Notes under the pieces: model-generated | What the model saw: the letters and a program-made list of their open reading frames with translations, nothing else | What the model was told of the DNA's origin: nothing | The model's database searches: none | Made by a program: the position numbers and the translations under genes | In this document: in pieces, positions 48,627 to 61,189 of the stretch | Layout of the letters: each line of letters opens with the position of its first letter | Position numbering within the stretch: position 1 is the first letter of the stretch | Source: Euonymus europaeus | Taxonomy: Eukaryota; Streptophyta; Magnoliopsida; Celastrales; Celastraceae | Length of the DNA: 64,000 bases | Direction: 5' to 3' | Assembly (NCBI GenBank): GCA_963580455.1 | Contig: OY756960.1 | Span: 23,061,238-23,125,237, forward strand

Positions 48627-51600
48627 ATGGAGACTGCCGGAGGGGCAGATGTTTTTAGACTTGGTAGTACACGTCAAGGGAGTACAAGCGTCTGGAGGAA
48701 CACAACAGTGGAAGCTTTCTCGAAGTCTTCTCGAGAAGAAGACGACGAAGAAGCACTCAAATGGGCTGCTATTGAGAGACTTCCGACGTATTTACGGGTG
48801 AGGAGAGGCATACTTTCTGAATCTGAGGGACCAACGCGAGAGATTGACATTAATGATCTTGGATTCATTGAAAGAAAGAACCTCTTGGAGAGGCTTGTCA
48901 AGATTGCCGAGGAAGATAACGAGCGATTCTTGTTGAAGCTCAGGGAACGCATTGATAGGTAACCTTTCAGTTTCATTAACTTTAGCTACTAAATTTGTGC
49001 AGAGATTGGAACTGGGTTATCATCTTCTACTTCTTTTTGATCTCCTGTGTTTGATGAAATGTCTTGTGTTGTTTCTTTGGGAATCACAGAGTTGGGATTG
49101 ATATGCCGACGATTGAAGTCCGGTTTGAGCATTTAAATGTGGGAGCAGAAGCCTTTGTAGGAGGAAGAGCATTGCCTAGCGTTTTCAACTTCTGTATTAA
49201 TATGTTGGAAGTAAGTATTATCTGCTGCTTCTGTTTATGTTTTCAGGATATTAATTGAATCTCAGCTCACATTTATCCTTCTGTCTAAAGGGAGTCTTGA
49301 ACATTCTTCCCATTATTCCGAATCGAAAGAAACCATTACCAATCCTGACTGATGTCAGTGGAATCATCAAACCGCGAAGGTATAATTTGACTATATTTCA
49401 CAGGCTCTGTAATGCCAAAAACAAATTCAATATAACAGGATCGATCTGGTTTGTGCAGAATGACATTGCTCTTAGGCCCTCCAAGTTCAGGGAAGACCAC
49501 ACTACTACTAGCTTTGGCTGGAAAACTTGATAAAGATTTAAAAGTACGTACTCAGTAGATTAAAATCGAATATTATCTTTCAATAAGTTATGATCTAATT
49601 TACTTGCTGAACTTCAGTTTTCTGGGAGAGTTACATATAATGGACATGGAATGCGAGATTTTGTACCGCAGAGGTCATCGGCTTACATCAGTCAGTATGA
49701 TCTTCACATACCAGAATTGACAGTAAGAGAAACATTGGATTTCTCTGCAAGATTTCAAGGGGTTGGATCTCGTTATGGTCAGTTCAGATAAAAATATAGC
49801 TTTGGCATGTTCATTAATAAATTCAGAACTAAAATTGCTCTCGGACTAAAACTGTCATGGGATTTGGAAATTATGTAGATATGCTGGCGGAACTAACAAG
49901 GAGGGAGAAAGCTGGAAATATTAAGCCTGATCATGATGTTGATCTCTACATGAAGGTGAGGAAAATGCTGGAAAAGTAAATTAGAGTTGCAAGATGTGTT
50001 AGTTTCGTTTAAAAAAAAAATGCTTTGCTGCTTCTCATTTCACAGGCATCAGCACTGAACAGCCAGCAGGAGGCAAGTATCGTTACAGATTATTTTCTGA
50101 AGGTATTGACTATAATTTCGGTAACCTGTGCTATTCAGTTATCATGATAAGATGATATTGACAATCAAACAAGGTAGATCTGTTTTACATTTTTTTGCTT
50201 CTCTCGTCTGTTTTTACTTCCTTTTGCAGATTTTGGGACTTGAAGTATGTGCAGATAGCTTGGTGGGGGATGAAATGATAAGAGGCATCTCTGGTGGACA
50301 AAAAAAGCGAGTCACTACAGGTACAAGATAATAACAAATCGATTTATATATATAAGAACCATGAGATTGCAGAGTTTTGGACAGTCCTATTCAACACAAG
50401 ATTTATGGTAATTTGTCTGAGTTGATGTTCTGTTGTGTGACATAGGTGAGATGCTGGTTGGACCAGCAAGAGCACTTTTCATGGATGAGATATCAACTGG
50501 TTTGGATAGCTCCACAACATATCAGATAGTGAATGCACTGAGACAATCTATCCACATCCTCAATGGGACTGCTGTTATCTCTCTCCTTCAGCCGGCACCA
50601 GAGGCGTACGACCTTTTTGATGATATAATTCTCCTCTCGGATGGCCAAATCGTGTATCAAGGTCCCCGCGAAAATGTGCTCGAGTTCTTTGAATTCATGG
50701 GCTTCAAATGTCCAGAAAGGAAAGGAGTTGCTGACTTTTTACAAGAAGTACTAATTCTACTATTGGTCACACAAGTCCTGCCTGGTTTATGTTATCAATC
50801 TTTTGAATTTATTGAGTATATTTATAAACTTTCTATGGTGGTTTTGTATTAGGTGACATCAAGGAAAGATCAAGAGCAGTACTGGATGAAGAGAGATGAG
50901 CCTTATAGCTTTGTTACGGTGAAGGAATTTGCTGAAGCATTTCAGTCATTTCACGTTGGTCGAAGAATAGCTGATGAACTTGCTGTACCATTTGACAAAT
51001 CCAAAGGGCACCCTGCTGCTTTAACAACCAATAAGTATGGTGTCAGCAAGAAGGAATTGCTGAAAATCAGCGTAGCAAGAGAATTTCTGCTTATGAAGAG
51101 AAACTCATTCTTCTACATTTTTAAATTTGTTCAAGTGAGTAGTAATAATGTTCATGGATAAATTACTTGGTTTAAATTCAGAAATTTACCATTTGATGTT
51201 AATAATTTATGGCTGTTCGTTTCTCATTCTACCATTGACAGCTTATCATTTTGGCTACCATATCAATGACACTATTTTTCCGAACGGAGATGCACCGGGA
51301 CACATTAACTGATGGAGGGATATTTCTGGGTGCCCTCTTCTTTGCCATTTTAACGATCATGTTTAATGGATACGCAGAGCTTTCGATGTCCATCATGAAA
51401 CTCCCTGTCTTCTACAAGCAAAGGGACCTACTCTTCTTTCCTGCATGGGCATATTCTCTACCTACATGGGTTCTTAAGATTCCGATCACGGTTATAGAAG
51501 TAGCCATTTGGGTGATCCTGGTTTATTATGTTACCGGCTTTGATCCAAATATTGAGAGGTGATAAAGTCGTAAACAAATAAATTGAAATTTTTAGGATAA

Positions 51601-54600
51601 TGGGTTGTAGCGCCTGATGATTTATTTATTTATTTCGAAAATGCAGATTTTTCAGACAATACTTGCTCTTCCTATGCATTAATCAGATGGCATCCGGATT
51701 GTTCCGATTCATGGGGGCTCTGGGAAGAAATATAATTGTTGCCAACACCCTTGGAACATTTGCATTACTTGCAATTATGGTCATGGGTGGATTCCTTTTA
51801 GCAAAAGGTGAACTAAGAATATAGATATTGCTTCTTTTCATCATTTTATTTCATTCTTATAAATTTTGATAGTGAAGACTGTTTCTCTTGTTGAACTGAA
51901 ACAGATGATATAAAGAAGTGGTGGATTTGGGGTTACTGGTTCTCACCAATGATGTACGCCCAGAATGCTATAGTAGTAAATGAGTTTCTCGGGCATAGCT
52001 GGAGTCACGTAGGCATTTTCTCCTGAACTTTGAATGATGAAAACAAACATAAAAAAGAAAGCTGATTACAGAATTCAATTAACTGATAAGCTTTTATTTG
52101 TTACAGGTTCCTGTGAACGAAACAGAACCTTTAGGAATTTTAGTCTTGAAGTCTGGCAATTTTCCTACTGAAGCAAAATGGTATTGGATAGGCACAGGAG
52201 CTTTAATAGGATATTGTATTGTGTTCAATCTCCTCTGCATTGTTGCTCTTAAGTACTTGAATCGTAAGTATTACGGTCCTCTTACATATTTACAATTTTT
52301 TCCAGTTTTATTGCCGATGTTATGAAATGTTGAAACAAATTGCAGCCTTTGGGAAAGCTCAGTCAGTAATATCCAAAGAGGACTCGGTTGAAAAGATTCC
52401 TAGTAAAGCTGGAGAGTCTGTTGAGCTATCAAACAGGGGTAAGGTCTCTTCCAGAATAGTCTTTTCTCGTTTCAATTTCGAGCAATAGTTTAAACAGCGT
52501 TGTAACAATGCAGAAAGAGGGAGTGAAAGTAGAAATGTTTCATCTGGGACTTTGTCATCAAGGGCAGGCAGTTTAGAAGAACGTAACCGTAAACGTGGGA
52601 TGGCTCTTCCTTTTGAACCACTTTCCATCACTTTTGATGATATCAAATATGCTGTAGATATGCCACAGGTATCCCCCCAGATCTTATCTAATATGCTACA
52701 CTAGACAGGTCACAGGTGTTTCATATGAAGTTATGACATCTACTAAGTATGACACCTCTGCTAATTTCAATGGCTGCATGTAAACTTACTGTTTGCAGGA
52801 AATGAAAGATCATGGAGTTACTGAGGATCGTCTAGAACTTTTGAAAGGTGTGAGTGGTGCTTTTAGGCCCGGTGTTCTAACAGCTCTAATGGGTGTTAGT
52901 GGTGCTGGAAAGACTACTTTGATGGATGTTCTGGCTGGAAGGAAAACTGGGGGTTATATTGATGGAGAAATCAAAATCTCTGGGTATCCTAAGAAGCAAG
53001 AAACGTTTGCTCGCATTTCAGGTTATTGTGAGCAAAATGATATCCATTCCCCTCATGTCACAGTCTATGAATCCTTGGTTTATTCTGCGTGGCTTCGATT
53101 AGCACCTGATGTCAAGTCTGATACCCGAAAGGTAAAAAAAAGTTGATCAGCATTCAAGATATTTGATGCTTTCTGCATCTTGTTTAGCCATGTCTTCTTG
53201 TCGATTTTTACCGAAATGATGCTTTCTGTGTCTTCTTGTTGATTCTAACCGAAATGATGGTCTGCAGATGTTTGTTGAAGAAGTCATGGAGCTTGTTGAG
53301 CTGACCCCATTGAGGGGGGCACTTGTTGGATTGCCTGGAGTTAATGGCCTTTCAACCGAGCAGCGCAAGAGGCTGACAATTGCAGTTGAGCTTGTCGCTA
53401 ACCCATCTATAGTCTTCATGGATGAACCAACCTCCGGACTCGATGCCAGGGCAGCAGCAATAGTAATGAGGACGGTAAGGAACACGGTGGACACTGGACG
53501 AACTGTTGTCTGCACTATCCACCAGCCAAGCATAGATATATTTGATGCTTTTGATGAGGTGAGATAATAAAATGTTCAACTGAGTTGCCAATAATTTATT
53601 CATTCATTTTCGTGTACAATATGAAAGTTGAAAGTACTGCATCTTGTTGCAGCTATTTTTGTTGAAAAGGGGAGGTGAAGAAATATATGTCGGTCCATTA
53701 GGTCACCATTGTTCACACCTGATTGAGTATTTTCAGGTAAGGAAAAGAAGTACGATGTATGAAACTCTTTTCCGTATACTCAGATAAAAGGCTGATTTTT
53801 TTCCCTGTTTTTTATCAAAGGGAATGGAAGGAGTTCCAAGGATTAAGGACGGATACAATCCTGCGACTTGGATGTTAGAGGTTACTTCAGCAGCGCAAGA
53901 AGCAGCTCTGGGAGTCAACTTCACAGAACTATACAGGAACTCCGATCTATATAGGTAGAGCCACATTCAAACCTCTCGTTATGGGTTTAATTAAACGATC
54001 TGTTCTATCTTCGAACTGACTCTTCAATATGTGAAATGACTGAAATTGCCTGAACTTGAATTATAATTTTCAATGATCTTACCGAATTGCTTAATGAACT
54101 TTTCGTAGTTTAGTCATTGATGAGGTATTAATTTTTTATGATTCAGGAGAAATAAAGCTTTGGTGAAGGAACTAAGTGTGCCTGCACCAGGTTCCAAGGA
54201 TCTATACTTCCCAACTCAATACACACAATCATTCTTCACACAGTGTCTGGCTTGTCTATGGAAGCAGCACAAGTCATATTGGCGAAACGCACCATACACT
54301 GCAGTCAGATTCCTATTCACAACTTTCATTGCCATACTGTTCGGGTCGATATTCTGGGATTTAGGCACCAAAAGGTACAAAGAAGCTCGATAGATTGTAT
54401 TATTGTTTCATAATTTTTACTATTTCTCCTATTTATGGTGACTTTTTGTGAATTACAGAAAAAGGCAACGAGATCTCACCCATGCAATGGGTTCCATGTA
54501 TGCCGCTGTTCTCTTCATTGGCATTCAGAATGCTTCAGCAGTGCAGCCAGTGGTGGCTATTGAGAGAACTGTCTTTTATAGAGAGAGAGCTGCTGGAATG

Positions 54601-55319
54601 TATTCAGCATTGCCTTATGCCTTTGGACAAGTAAAAAACCAGCTGTAGTTTCTAGAATTTGACAAGGTAAACTTACAATTTCAGTCAAAATAATCGGTTT
54701 CCTCAAAATTTGTTATGCAGGTCATGATCGAGATCCCATACATTTTCGTTCAAGCTATTGTATACGGGGTTATTGTATACGCTATGATAGGGTTTGACTG
54801 GACAGTTGCAAAGTTCATCTGGTATATCTTCTTCATGTACTTCACCTTCCTATACTTCACTTTCTACGGCATGATGACGGTGGCCGTTACTCCCAACCAC
54901 AACATTGCTGCCATTGTCTCCTCCGCCTTTTACTCATTATGGAACCTTTTCTCCGGTTTCATCGTTACAAAAACGGTAAGCACATTCAGATCTCCTCTTG
55001 TACTCAGTTTCAAATTGTCCCTGAGAGACCCACTAATGGTTTTATACTTGTGTTGTGACAGAGGATACCGGGGTGGTGGAAATGGTACTACTACCTGTCC
55101 CCCGTTTCATGGACATTGTATGGACTAGTTGTTTCGCAGTTTGGAAACATAAAAGAAGTAATGGAGAGTGGAGACACAGTTAAGCAGTATATTGACGATT
55201 ACTACGGGTTTGATTATGACTTCTTGCCAGGCGTTGCAGTCATAATCGTTGGGATTGCAGTACTCTTTGCCTTCATCTTTGGCCTGTCAATTAAAGTATT
55301 CAACTTCCAGAAAAGATAG
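48627..55319 (+). CDS. PDR1: Full-size PDR-type ABC transporter (ABCG), tandem copy 2
   Basis: 24 exons (first 48627-48958, last 55062-55319). They match copy 1 exon for exon, with equal lengths except exon 16, which is one codon shorter, giving 1445 residues in an unbroken frame. NBD1 Walker A, ISGGQKKR and STGLDSSTT, and NBD2 GVSGAGKTT and LSTEQRKR are all kept. Differences from copy 1 are mostly conservative. They include the exon 5 start (Val to Phe), IVPKT to IVTKT before the last intron, and several changes in the extracellular tail ([20 protein letters not shown] here). Even introns align, so the duplication is fairly young. It is expected to be a plasma-membrane exporter; whether the two copies differ in substrate or expression cannot be read from sequence. 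Confidence 0.95.
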
Positions 55320-55914
55320 TAATGTAATATATTGGTATTTGAAGACTATAATAAGCTACCTGTCCTTGTATCATGGATTTTGTTCAATTTTTTCTAATAT
55401 ATAATATTTGTGTATCCTACAAAGAGTTCTACATCTCTTCTGCTCCCTCTTCTCTTCATATTATGTGTTTAGCCTATAAGTAGGTATCTGGATTGAGCCT
55501 TCAAATCACTTGTCTGTTGATCTGAAACCCGCAAAAGAGGTAAAAGGATGCAGAGAGTTGAAAGTAATGGGCAGAGATGGCACCCAAGGCAAAATAAACA
55601 ATATTCCAACACCAACAATAAAAACATTGTCCCACAAGTCAATTTAGAAGGAATACATGCCTCTCATGAATGTTGAACCCATCCCAAAAACAAGTGCTCA
55701 ATCAAACCAGCAACTATCTTACACATCCACTAAAACAAGAAGCTCCAGAAATCCCAGACTAATTTGCATTGATATAAATTAGAGGAAGAGATCAAAACGC
55801 ATACTTCTTCACTCCAAACAAAACAAATCAGACTCCTTTCTGATTCAGTATTGAAAAGTTGCAAATATAAACTCTTTTTTTTTTGGGTACGTAAGCGTGC
55901 AAATAAAAACTTAC
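55320..55914. other. 3' flank of ABCG copy 2
   Basis: Homology to the copy 1 flank runs to about 55710 (GAATACATGCCTCTCATGAA, ATCCCAAAAACAAGTGC). Beyond this the flanks differ completely. No gene. Confidence 0.55.
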
Positions 55915-56063
55915 CAAAGAAGGGTGTCGAACATGCGACTTGGCATCGGCAATCGATCAGCACTGAGACAGCTTCCATAAGCAGCGGCCAGAGGGTTCGG
56001 CGGCCGACCACTCTCGCTAGAGCTCCCATTATCTGCACGCCCTAACCCTTTACCTCCCTCCAT
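55915..56063 (-). pseudogene. Orphan first exon of an unidentified gene
   Basis: From ATG at 56061-56063 a clean 149-base minus-strand exon encodes MEGGKGLGRADNGSSSESG and then PPNPLAAAYGSCLSADRLPM, ending MFDTLLW at a good donor (TTTG|GTAAGT). It looks like a genuine N-terminus, but I do not recognise the family. No following exon is visible before the ABCG copy 2 flank, only ~200 bases away. It may be a gene beheaded by the duplication, or a fortuitous frame. Confidence 0.4.
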
Positions 56064-56469
56064 TCTCGGCCACCATTACTTCCTCCAAAAAGCTGAATTC
56101 CAAAAGAACTATCGACCAAACAACTTAGAAACCGAAAGCAGTGTGAAACGAAACTCTGATTCATCTTAACAATAACGTAAAAAGTATCTATTACAATTCC
56201 TACCTTTGTCTATCCTCTTTTGCTTCAGAACCATAAATCTTCAATTGATTCGGAATGAGGAGTTTGGGGAGTACACTGACAGTGTGAAGCAGCTCCAAAT
56301 GTGTCAGTATCCTATAAAAACTCCCAGAAAAAAAATATTATTTTGAAAAATTATTGGGTCGCTTAAATTAATTTTTAAAAATTGATTGTATATCAATTAT
56401 TTTAATAAATTTTTATATCTATTAAGAGTTTACATTCTAATTGAGTGAGGTTAACTAACTAATGGTGTG
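56064..56469. other. Flank of orphan exon, nothing identified
   Basis: It could contain the promoter of the orphan exon. AT-rich beyond 56320. No gene was seen. Confidence 0.35.
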
Positions 56470-56930
56470 GCACTTTGATGTTTGAAAAAAATTAGATGAA
56501 AAATCTCATTTTGAGTGAGTTTCGATTTTTTTAAAAGGTGCACGAAATTATTGGGGTTATTCTCGACTTGACTAAAAATATTTTGAGAATTCTACGAAAA
56601 ATCTCATTTGGGTGGGTTTTGATATTCTCAAAAATGTGCATAAAATCATTTGGGTCATTTCTGACTTAATCAAAAAAATTCTTGAAAATATGATAAAAAA
56701 ATCTCACTTGGACTAGATTTTGATATTTTTTACAAGGTGCACGGCAGCATTAGTATCATTCCTTGGCCAAAAATGTTTTGGAAATTGGATGATAAATCTC
56801 ACCTACTGTGAGTTTTGATATTTTTGAAAATGTGAACGAGGTCCTTCTCGACTTGACCATTATGGATGAAAATTCTCACTTGGATTGGATTTTGATGATT
56901 TTGAAAATATTTGAATTTTTGAGAATTTAG
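56470..56930. repeat. Degenerate ~98-bp satellite-like array, 4-5 copies
   Basis: The core AAATCTCA(T/C)TTGG...TTTTGATAT recurs with phase markers at 56503, 56601, 56701, 56796 and about 56873. The spacing is 98, 100, 95 and 77. Units also share a TGCACG(A/G)-type word and a TCTCGACTTGAC-type word. The copies are diverged. No coding. Confidence 0.75.
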
Positions 56931-57257
56931 TTGATGCACCAAAGAGCTCTATAGAAAATGGTTAGGTTCAATTCAAGTCATCCTCACAATCATTTTTTTT
57001 TCTTTAGACTTCTTTTGAGACTCTAAATAAATTCTCATAATCCTTAAAAATAAATTTGTTTTTCAGTTCCACGAAAATCAAGTATTATAAATGAATGTCG
57101 AGAGAATAATATCTCTTTGATATTTAGATGGAATACGAAACTTTCATAATTAGTCTCAGTATCTTACAAGGGTGAGACGACTTGGATTAACTTCAACAAT
57201 TGTCACATTGCATTTTTTCATATTATGTACATAAAACAAAACTCTAACCATGTATAC
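56931..57257. other. Intergenic, no feature seen
   Basis: AT-rich single-copy-looking sequence between the array and the Harbinger-like element. Confidence 0.4.
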
Positions 57258-57260
57258 TAA

Positions 57261-58156
57261 GGCTCCGTTTGTTTGGCGTGTCCCACAGCTTTAAGCTGTG
57301 GGACCCATTCGAAATGTTGTGTATGCCAAACAACCATTAGAAAAATGCGTTTGGCACAGCTTAAACGCTGTCAATAACGAGGCACTCATCAAAATCAACG
57401 TTTCATTGCGTTTCTCGTTTTTAGAATGCTGGGTGACGATCATGCCCTCCTCATCTCTGTAGCCACACCAACAAGATGAATCAATCAAGCCACCACAGCA
57501 GGGATCCGATCATCAACGAAGCCAACCTCCTGATCTTCAATGAAGCCACCACAACAGAGATCCAACCTTCCGATTATCAACGAAGAGTCGAGAACAGAGA
57601 TCCAACCTTCCGTTCTGATATGCTATGTCTGTCGCTTCTTCTTTTGTTCTCATGGGTTGTCTTATTTATGGGTCTATTGGAGGAGCTCCGCCTGTTTGAT
57701 AATCAAGTCTCTTGTTTGTCGCTTCTTCAAGTCTCTGGCTTCTCCTTTGAAGATGCTTCAGTGCTATTGGAGGAGCTCCGCTTGTTTGATAATCAAGTCT
57801 CTGGTGTTGCTCATGGACTTCTGATGGGGTGTATGGAGAAGGCGATGTAGATTGGTCGGGTGGGGCTGAGTGGCAGTGGGAGAGTTATGTCTTACCAACC
57901 CACTGAGAGTTATATGTTTAATTAAAAAAATTATTCAATATTATTACTCTTTTATTATAATGTCTTTTTTTATCATTTCATATAAAAGATCATAACAAAA
58001 AGCTAATGAAAAAAAGTGAACCAAACAGTCCATAGCATTTTCCACAGTTTAAATCTGTGGGTCCCGCAGCTTTTTATACAGCATTTTTGATAGCTAAATG
58101 CACAGCATTTGTCACAGCTTTAAGCTATGAAATACAATTGGATAACAAACGGACCC
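57261..58156. mobile_element. PIF/Harbinger-like non-autonomous element carrying foreign sequence
   Basis: It begins GGCTCCGTTTGTTTGG and ends AACAAACGGACCC: a 13-bp inverted repeat with one mismatch. TAA lies on each side (57258-57260, 58157-58159), the 3-bp target preferred by Harbinger/Tourist elements. Subterminal palindromes (CCCACAGCTTTAAGCTGTGG near 57282 and related CACAGCTTTAAGCTATG near 58110) fit this class. The middle (57476-57850) has an open frame with the segment [13 protein letters not shown] duplicated, perhaps captured host sequence. It encodes no transposase. Confidence 0.72.
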
Positions 58157-58376
58157 TAAATATTTACAATTCATAAAACTTTAAAATGCCTCTCTAACAT
58201 CCAAAAATAACTACTTTACATGATCAAAACTCAAATTTTCTAAACCTATGTACAAAAGCCTACCTAATATTTTTGAAGCCCAACAATTAAATTATAAAAC
58301 AAAGCCTAATTTTCAACCAAACAATGACCTAAATCCATGTACCATAACAATCCTGGCCAATTCTCTTTACCACCCA

Positions 58377-58544
58377 ATTCTTAGCCCAACCTGGCCCACT
58401 ACACATCCCACATCAAGGATTGTTATAAACACACTCAATATGGTAAATAAAGCATTATGAATTCTTAGCCCAACCTGGCCCACTACACATCCCACATCAA
58501 GGATTGTTATAAACACACTCAATACGGTAAATAAAGCATTATGA
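58377..58544. repeat. 84-bp tandem duplication
   Basis: ATTCTTAGCCCAACCTGGCC occurs at 58377 and at 58461. The units are almost identical (one TATGG/TACGG difference seen), so the duplication is recent. Confidence 0.9.
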
Positions 58545-58592
58545 AGCACCTCTCTCTCTCTCCTTCCACATATATGTGATAATATATATATG

Positions 58593-58775
58593 TACATATG
58601 TAACAACACTGTTAAGTACAAATAGTATGTATAAATATTATATATGTAAACAAAAAAGTATACGCGTAAGTAATATGTGTGTGTATATATATATTTACAT
58701 ATGTAACAACACTGTAAGTACATATGTAAACAAAAGTATACGCATAAGTATTATGTGTATGTGTGTGTGTATATA
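58593..58775. repeat. 104-bp tandem duplication in TA/TG-rich DNA
   Basis: ACATATGTAACAACACTGT starts at 58593 and 58697. Both units continue into TATGTAAACAAAA and GTATACGC(G/A)TAAGTA. The second unit has an internal deletion. It adjoins TG/TA microsatellites. No coding. Confidence 0.8.
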
Positions 58776-60607
58776 TACACACAAAACAACATCTTATATA
58801 GGTAGTACACGTATAAATACACTGTACCTTCTCTAAAATGGTGGAGAGAAGCTCAGTGAGCTGGATGAAGAGTGAGAGATGAGGGTCCGGGTGAGGAGTG
58901 AGAAGTGACGATGGCAAGGAGAGTCTGGTGATGCTAGGTGATGAAGGGTGGCAGGTGGTCTCGTGTCCAAGAGAAGAGGGTGGTTCGGGTGATGGGTTGC
59001 TCGGTGAAGGTTGATTTCAGGTGATGACTCCCCCACCTTTTTTTTTTTATATTGTGTTCCCTAAATCAAATTTTAATCTTCAAAATCCTCCCTTTCCTTA
59101 ATTATTCCCAATTAAGAATCAAAGAATTCGCTTAATTGTTCTCAATCAAGAATCAAAGAATTCCCTTCTTGCTTTCCCCTAATTCTTTTTTTTTTCGTTA
59201 ATTTCCTTTTCCTTTCCTCTTCCAAACATTTTTTTTTCTTTTTCGTTAATTCCTTCCATGTTCCTATTTTTCCTTCCAAGACTTTATTTTCTTCCTTGTT
59301 TTGCTCTCTCTTGATTTTCTTCCTTTTTTCTTTTATTTCTCAAGAGGTTAACACTCAAAATTTTGATTTCGTCGGGAAATTTCTAGAAGGTTCTGAAAAG
59401 TGGGCCAAAATTTCTCCTTGATTGGGCTTCCTTGTTTTAATTTGGGTTCTAATTTATGAAAAATTGATGGATTGGATGTTGTGTGACAAAAGAAATTGAG
59501 CTCCTTTTATTTTTTTCAAATTGAGACCGGACGAAAATCGATTACTTCATGACGCTAATCATGGGTTTTGAAAAGCTAACCAAACAATTTGAGGACTTTA
59601 GGGTTTGCGGAACAAAACCAAGGTTTATACTTTACCAAATAAATATGATTCTCAGACTTCCAAGAGATACGACGTCATATTACATTGCGAGTCTCTCATC
59701 TGAACGCACAGCGAGAGAGACAGAGATAGGGAAAGAAAGATATGTGATGGTTTTGTACGTAGATAGCAAAGGGACACTTCCATTTTGACTATATAACCCG
59801 TTTGGTTTCATCAATTCTATTACTAATAATCAAACTAATGTAATATAATTATAAAATAATTTCATTAATATAACTAAATTGTAATGAGTTATAAATTACT
59901 TTCCTGATTTGCCATTCAATGTTAGATTTTAAAAATAATTAATTTGGATTATATATTTGAATATAAATTCATTTTCGATTATATAATATAATATTTAGCA
60001 CATCTATGATTTTTTACATGTGTGTGTATATAAATGTGAATATGTATGTGTATAATTGTGCATACGTGTGTTAACTGTTCACATGACAGCTGTGCACAGT
60101 TATACATATATGTGTGTATATAGACACAATTATTCATATATGCATCAGCACATGTATCTATATAACAGTGCATGTGCACATGTATCTATATAGACACAAT
60201 TATACACATATGTATCATATTATATATATATATCTGTATATGAATACACACACAAGTAACAAAAAAAAAAAAAACAAGGCGTCATTGCTATAATAAGAAA
60301 TTTAGAGGGAATTATTGCCAAAACAATGTCATAAATGCATTTGTAATCCAAATACATGTTTTTAATTTGTATTATAATTCTTTGTTTTTGTAAAGATTCT
60401 AAATACTTGTATTTACATTCTCATTTCAAATTTTCATTTATTTATAGAAAAAATTATATTGTAATGAGATTCTCATTACCATCACAATAATTGACCAATC
60501 AAACAGCCTTTAAATGATCAATTTTAGTATCTTTTAACTAGTTGGTTACAACTAATTTAACAAGAAACATATGCACCGAAACGACAAATAATGATCAATG
60601 GAGCAAT
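58776..60607. other. Intergenic with microsatellites
   Basis: Bases 59040-59340 are a long pyrimidine-rich (CT/T) tract. Bases 60010-60240 are TG/TA microsatellite with repeated CACATGTATCTATATA. Short open frames at 59549-59788 have no known domain. No gene is supported. Confidence 0.4.
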
Positions 60608-60990
60608 AGCAATAAGCAATGTTCTAAAACACCCCGCCTAGGCGCTAGGCAATAGCCGACCGCATCGAATAAGGGCAATTCGGTTGCTTTATGCGATCGG
60701 CCGCCTAGTCCCCGCCTAACCCGCTTAATTGTCATAATTGCAACAACAAAGACAAAACACTATCTCTAACTCATGAGTCAAAATCTTATAATTTATATTA
60801 AAATGAAATAATCACATTGTATTTTCATTTCCGTGTCCGCATGTTTGTACAAGGGAGGAGTTGATTCAAATCAATGTTAAACAATTGAATATATATGTAT
60901 AAAAATATTAGGTACATATACATCTACCGAACAATTGCCTAGGCCAGTCCGACGCTCAACTAGAACCTAGCGAATTTTAGAACACCGATA
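60608..60990. mobile_element. Small inverted-repeat element (MITE), CCTAGGC-rich ends
   Basis: TGTTCTAAAA near 60620 is matched by TTTTAGAACA near 60985. Both ends carry CGCCTAGG / CCTAGGC and CTAG words. AATAAG lies on both flanks (about 60611 and 60990), possibly part of a target duplication. Size ~380 bp, non-coding. This is a common kind of plant hAT-like MITE, but the class is inferred from the ends. Confidence 0.5.
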
Positions 60991-61189
60991 ATAAGTCCTT
61001 GTGGTTAAATTCTTGTTTGTCGAAGGTATTTTTTATGCATTTTTTGTCGAAGATTTCTTCCCTTGTTCTAAGGGAGCAACGACAAGCTTTATAAGCCGAT
61101 TTTGTACACATTTTAAAAGTTTACAGTTTCTCAAATAGTACATCCACACATTAAAAACTCTTAATTGTATTCTAAATCATTTAAATATT

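Noticed and set aside
58576..58917. Tyr/Ile/Thr-rich frames on both strands
   Set aside because: They are translations of TA/TG microsatellite and its duplication.
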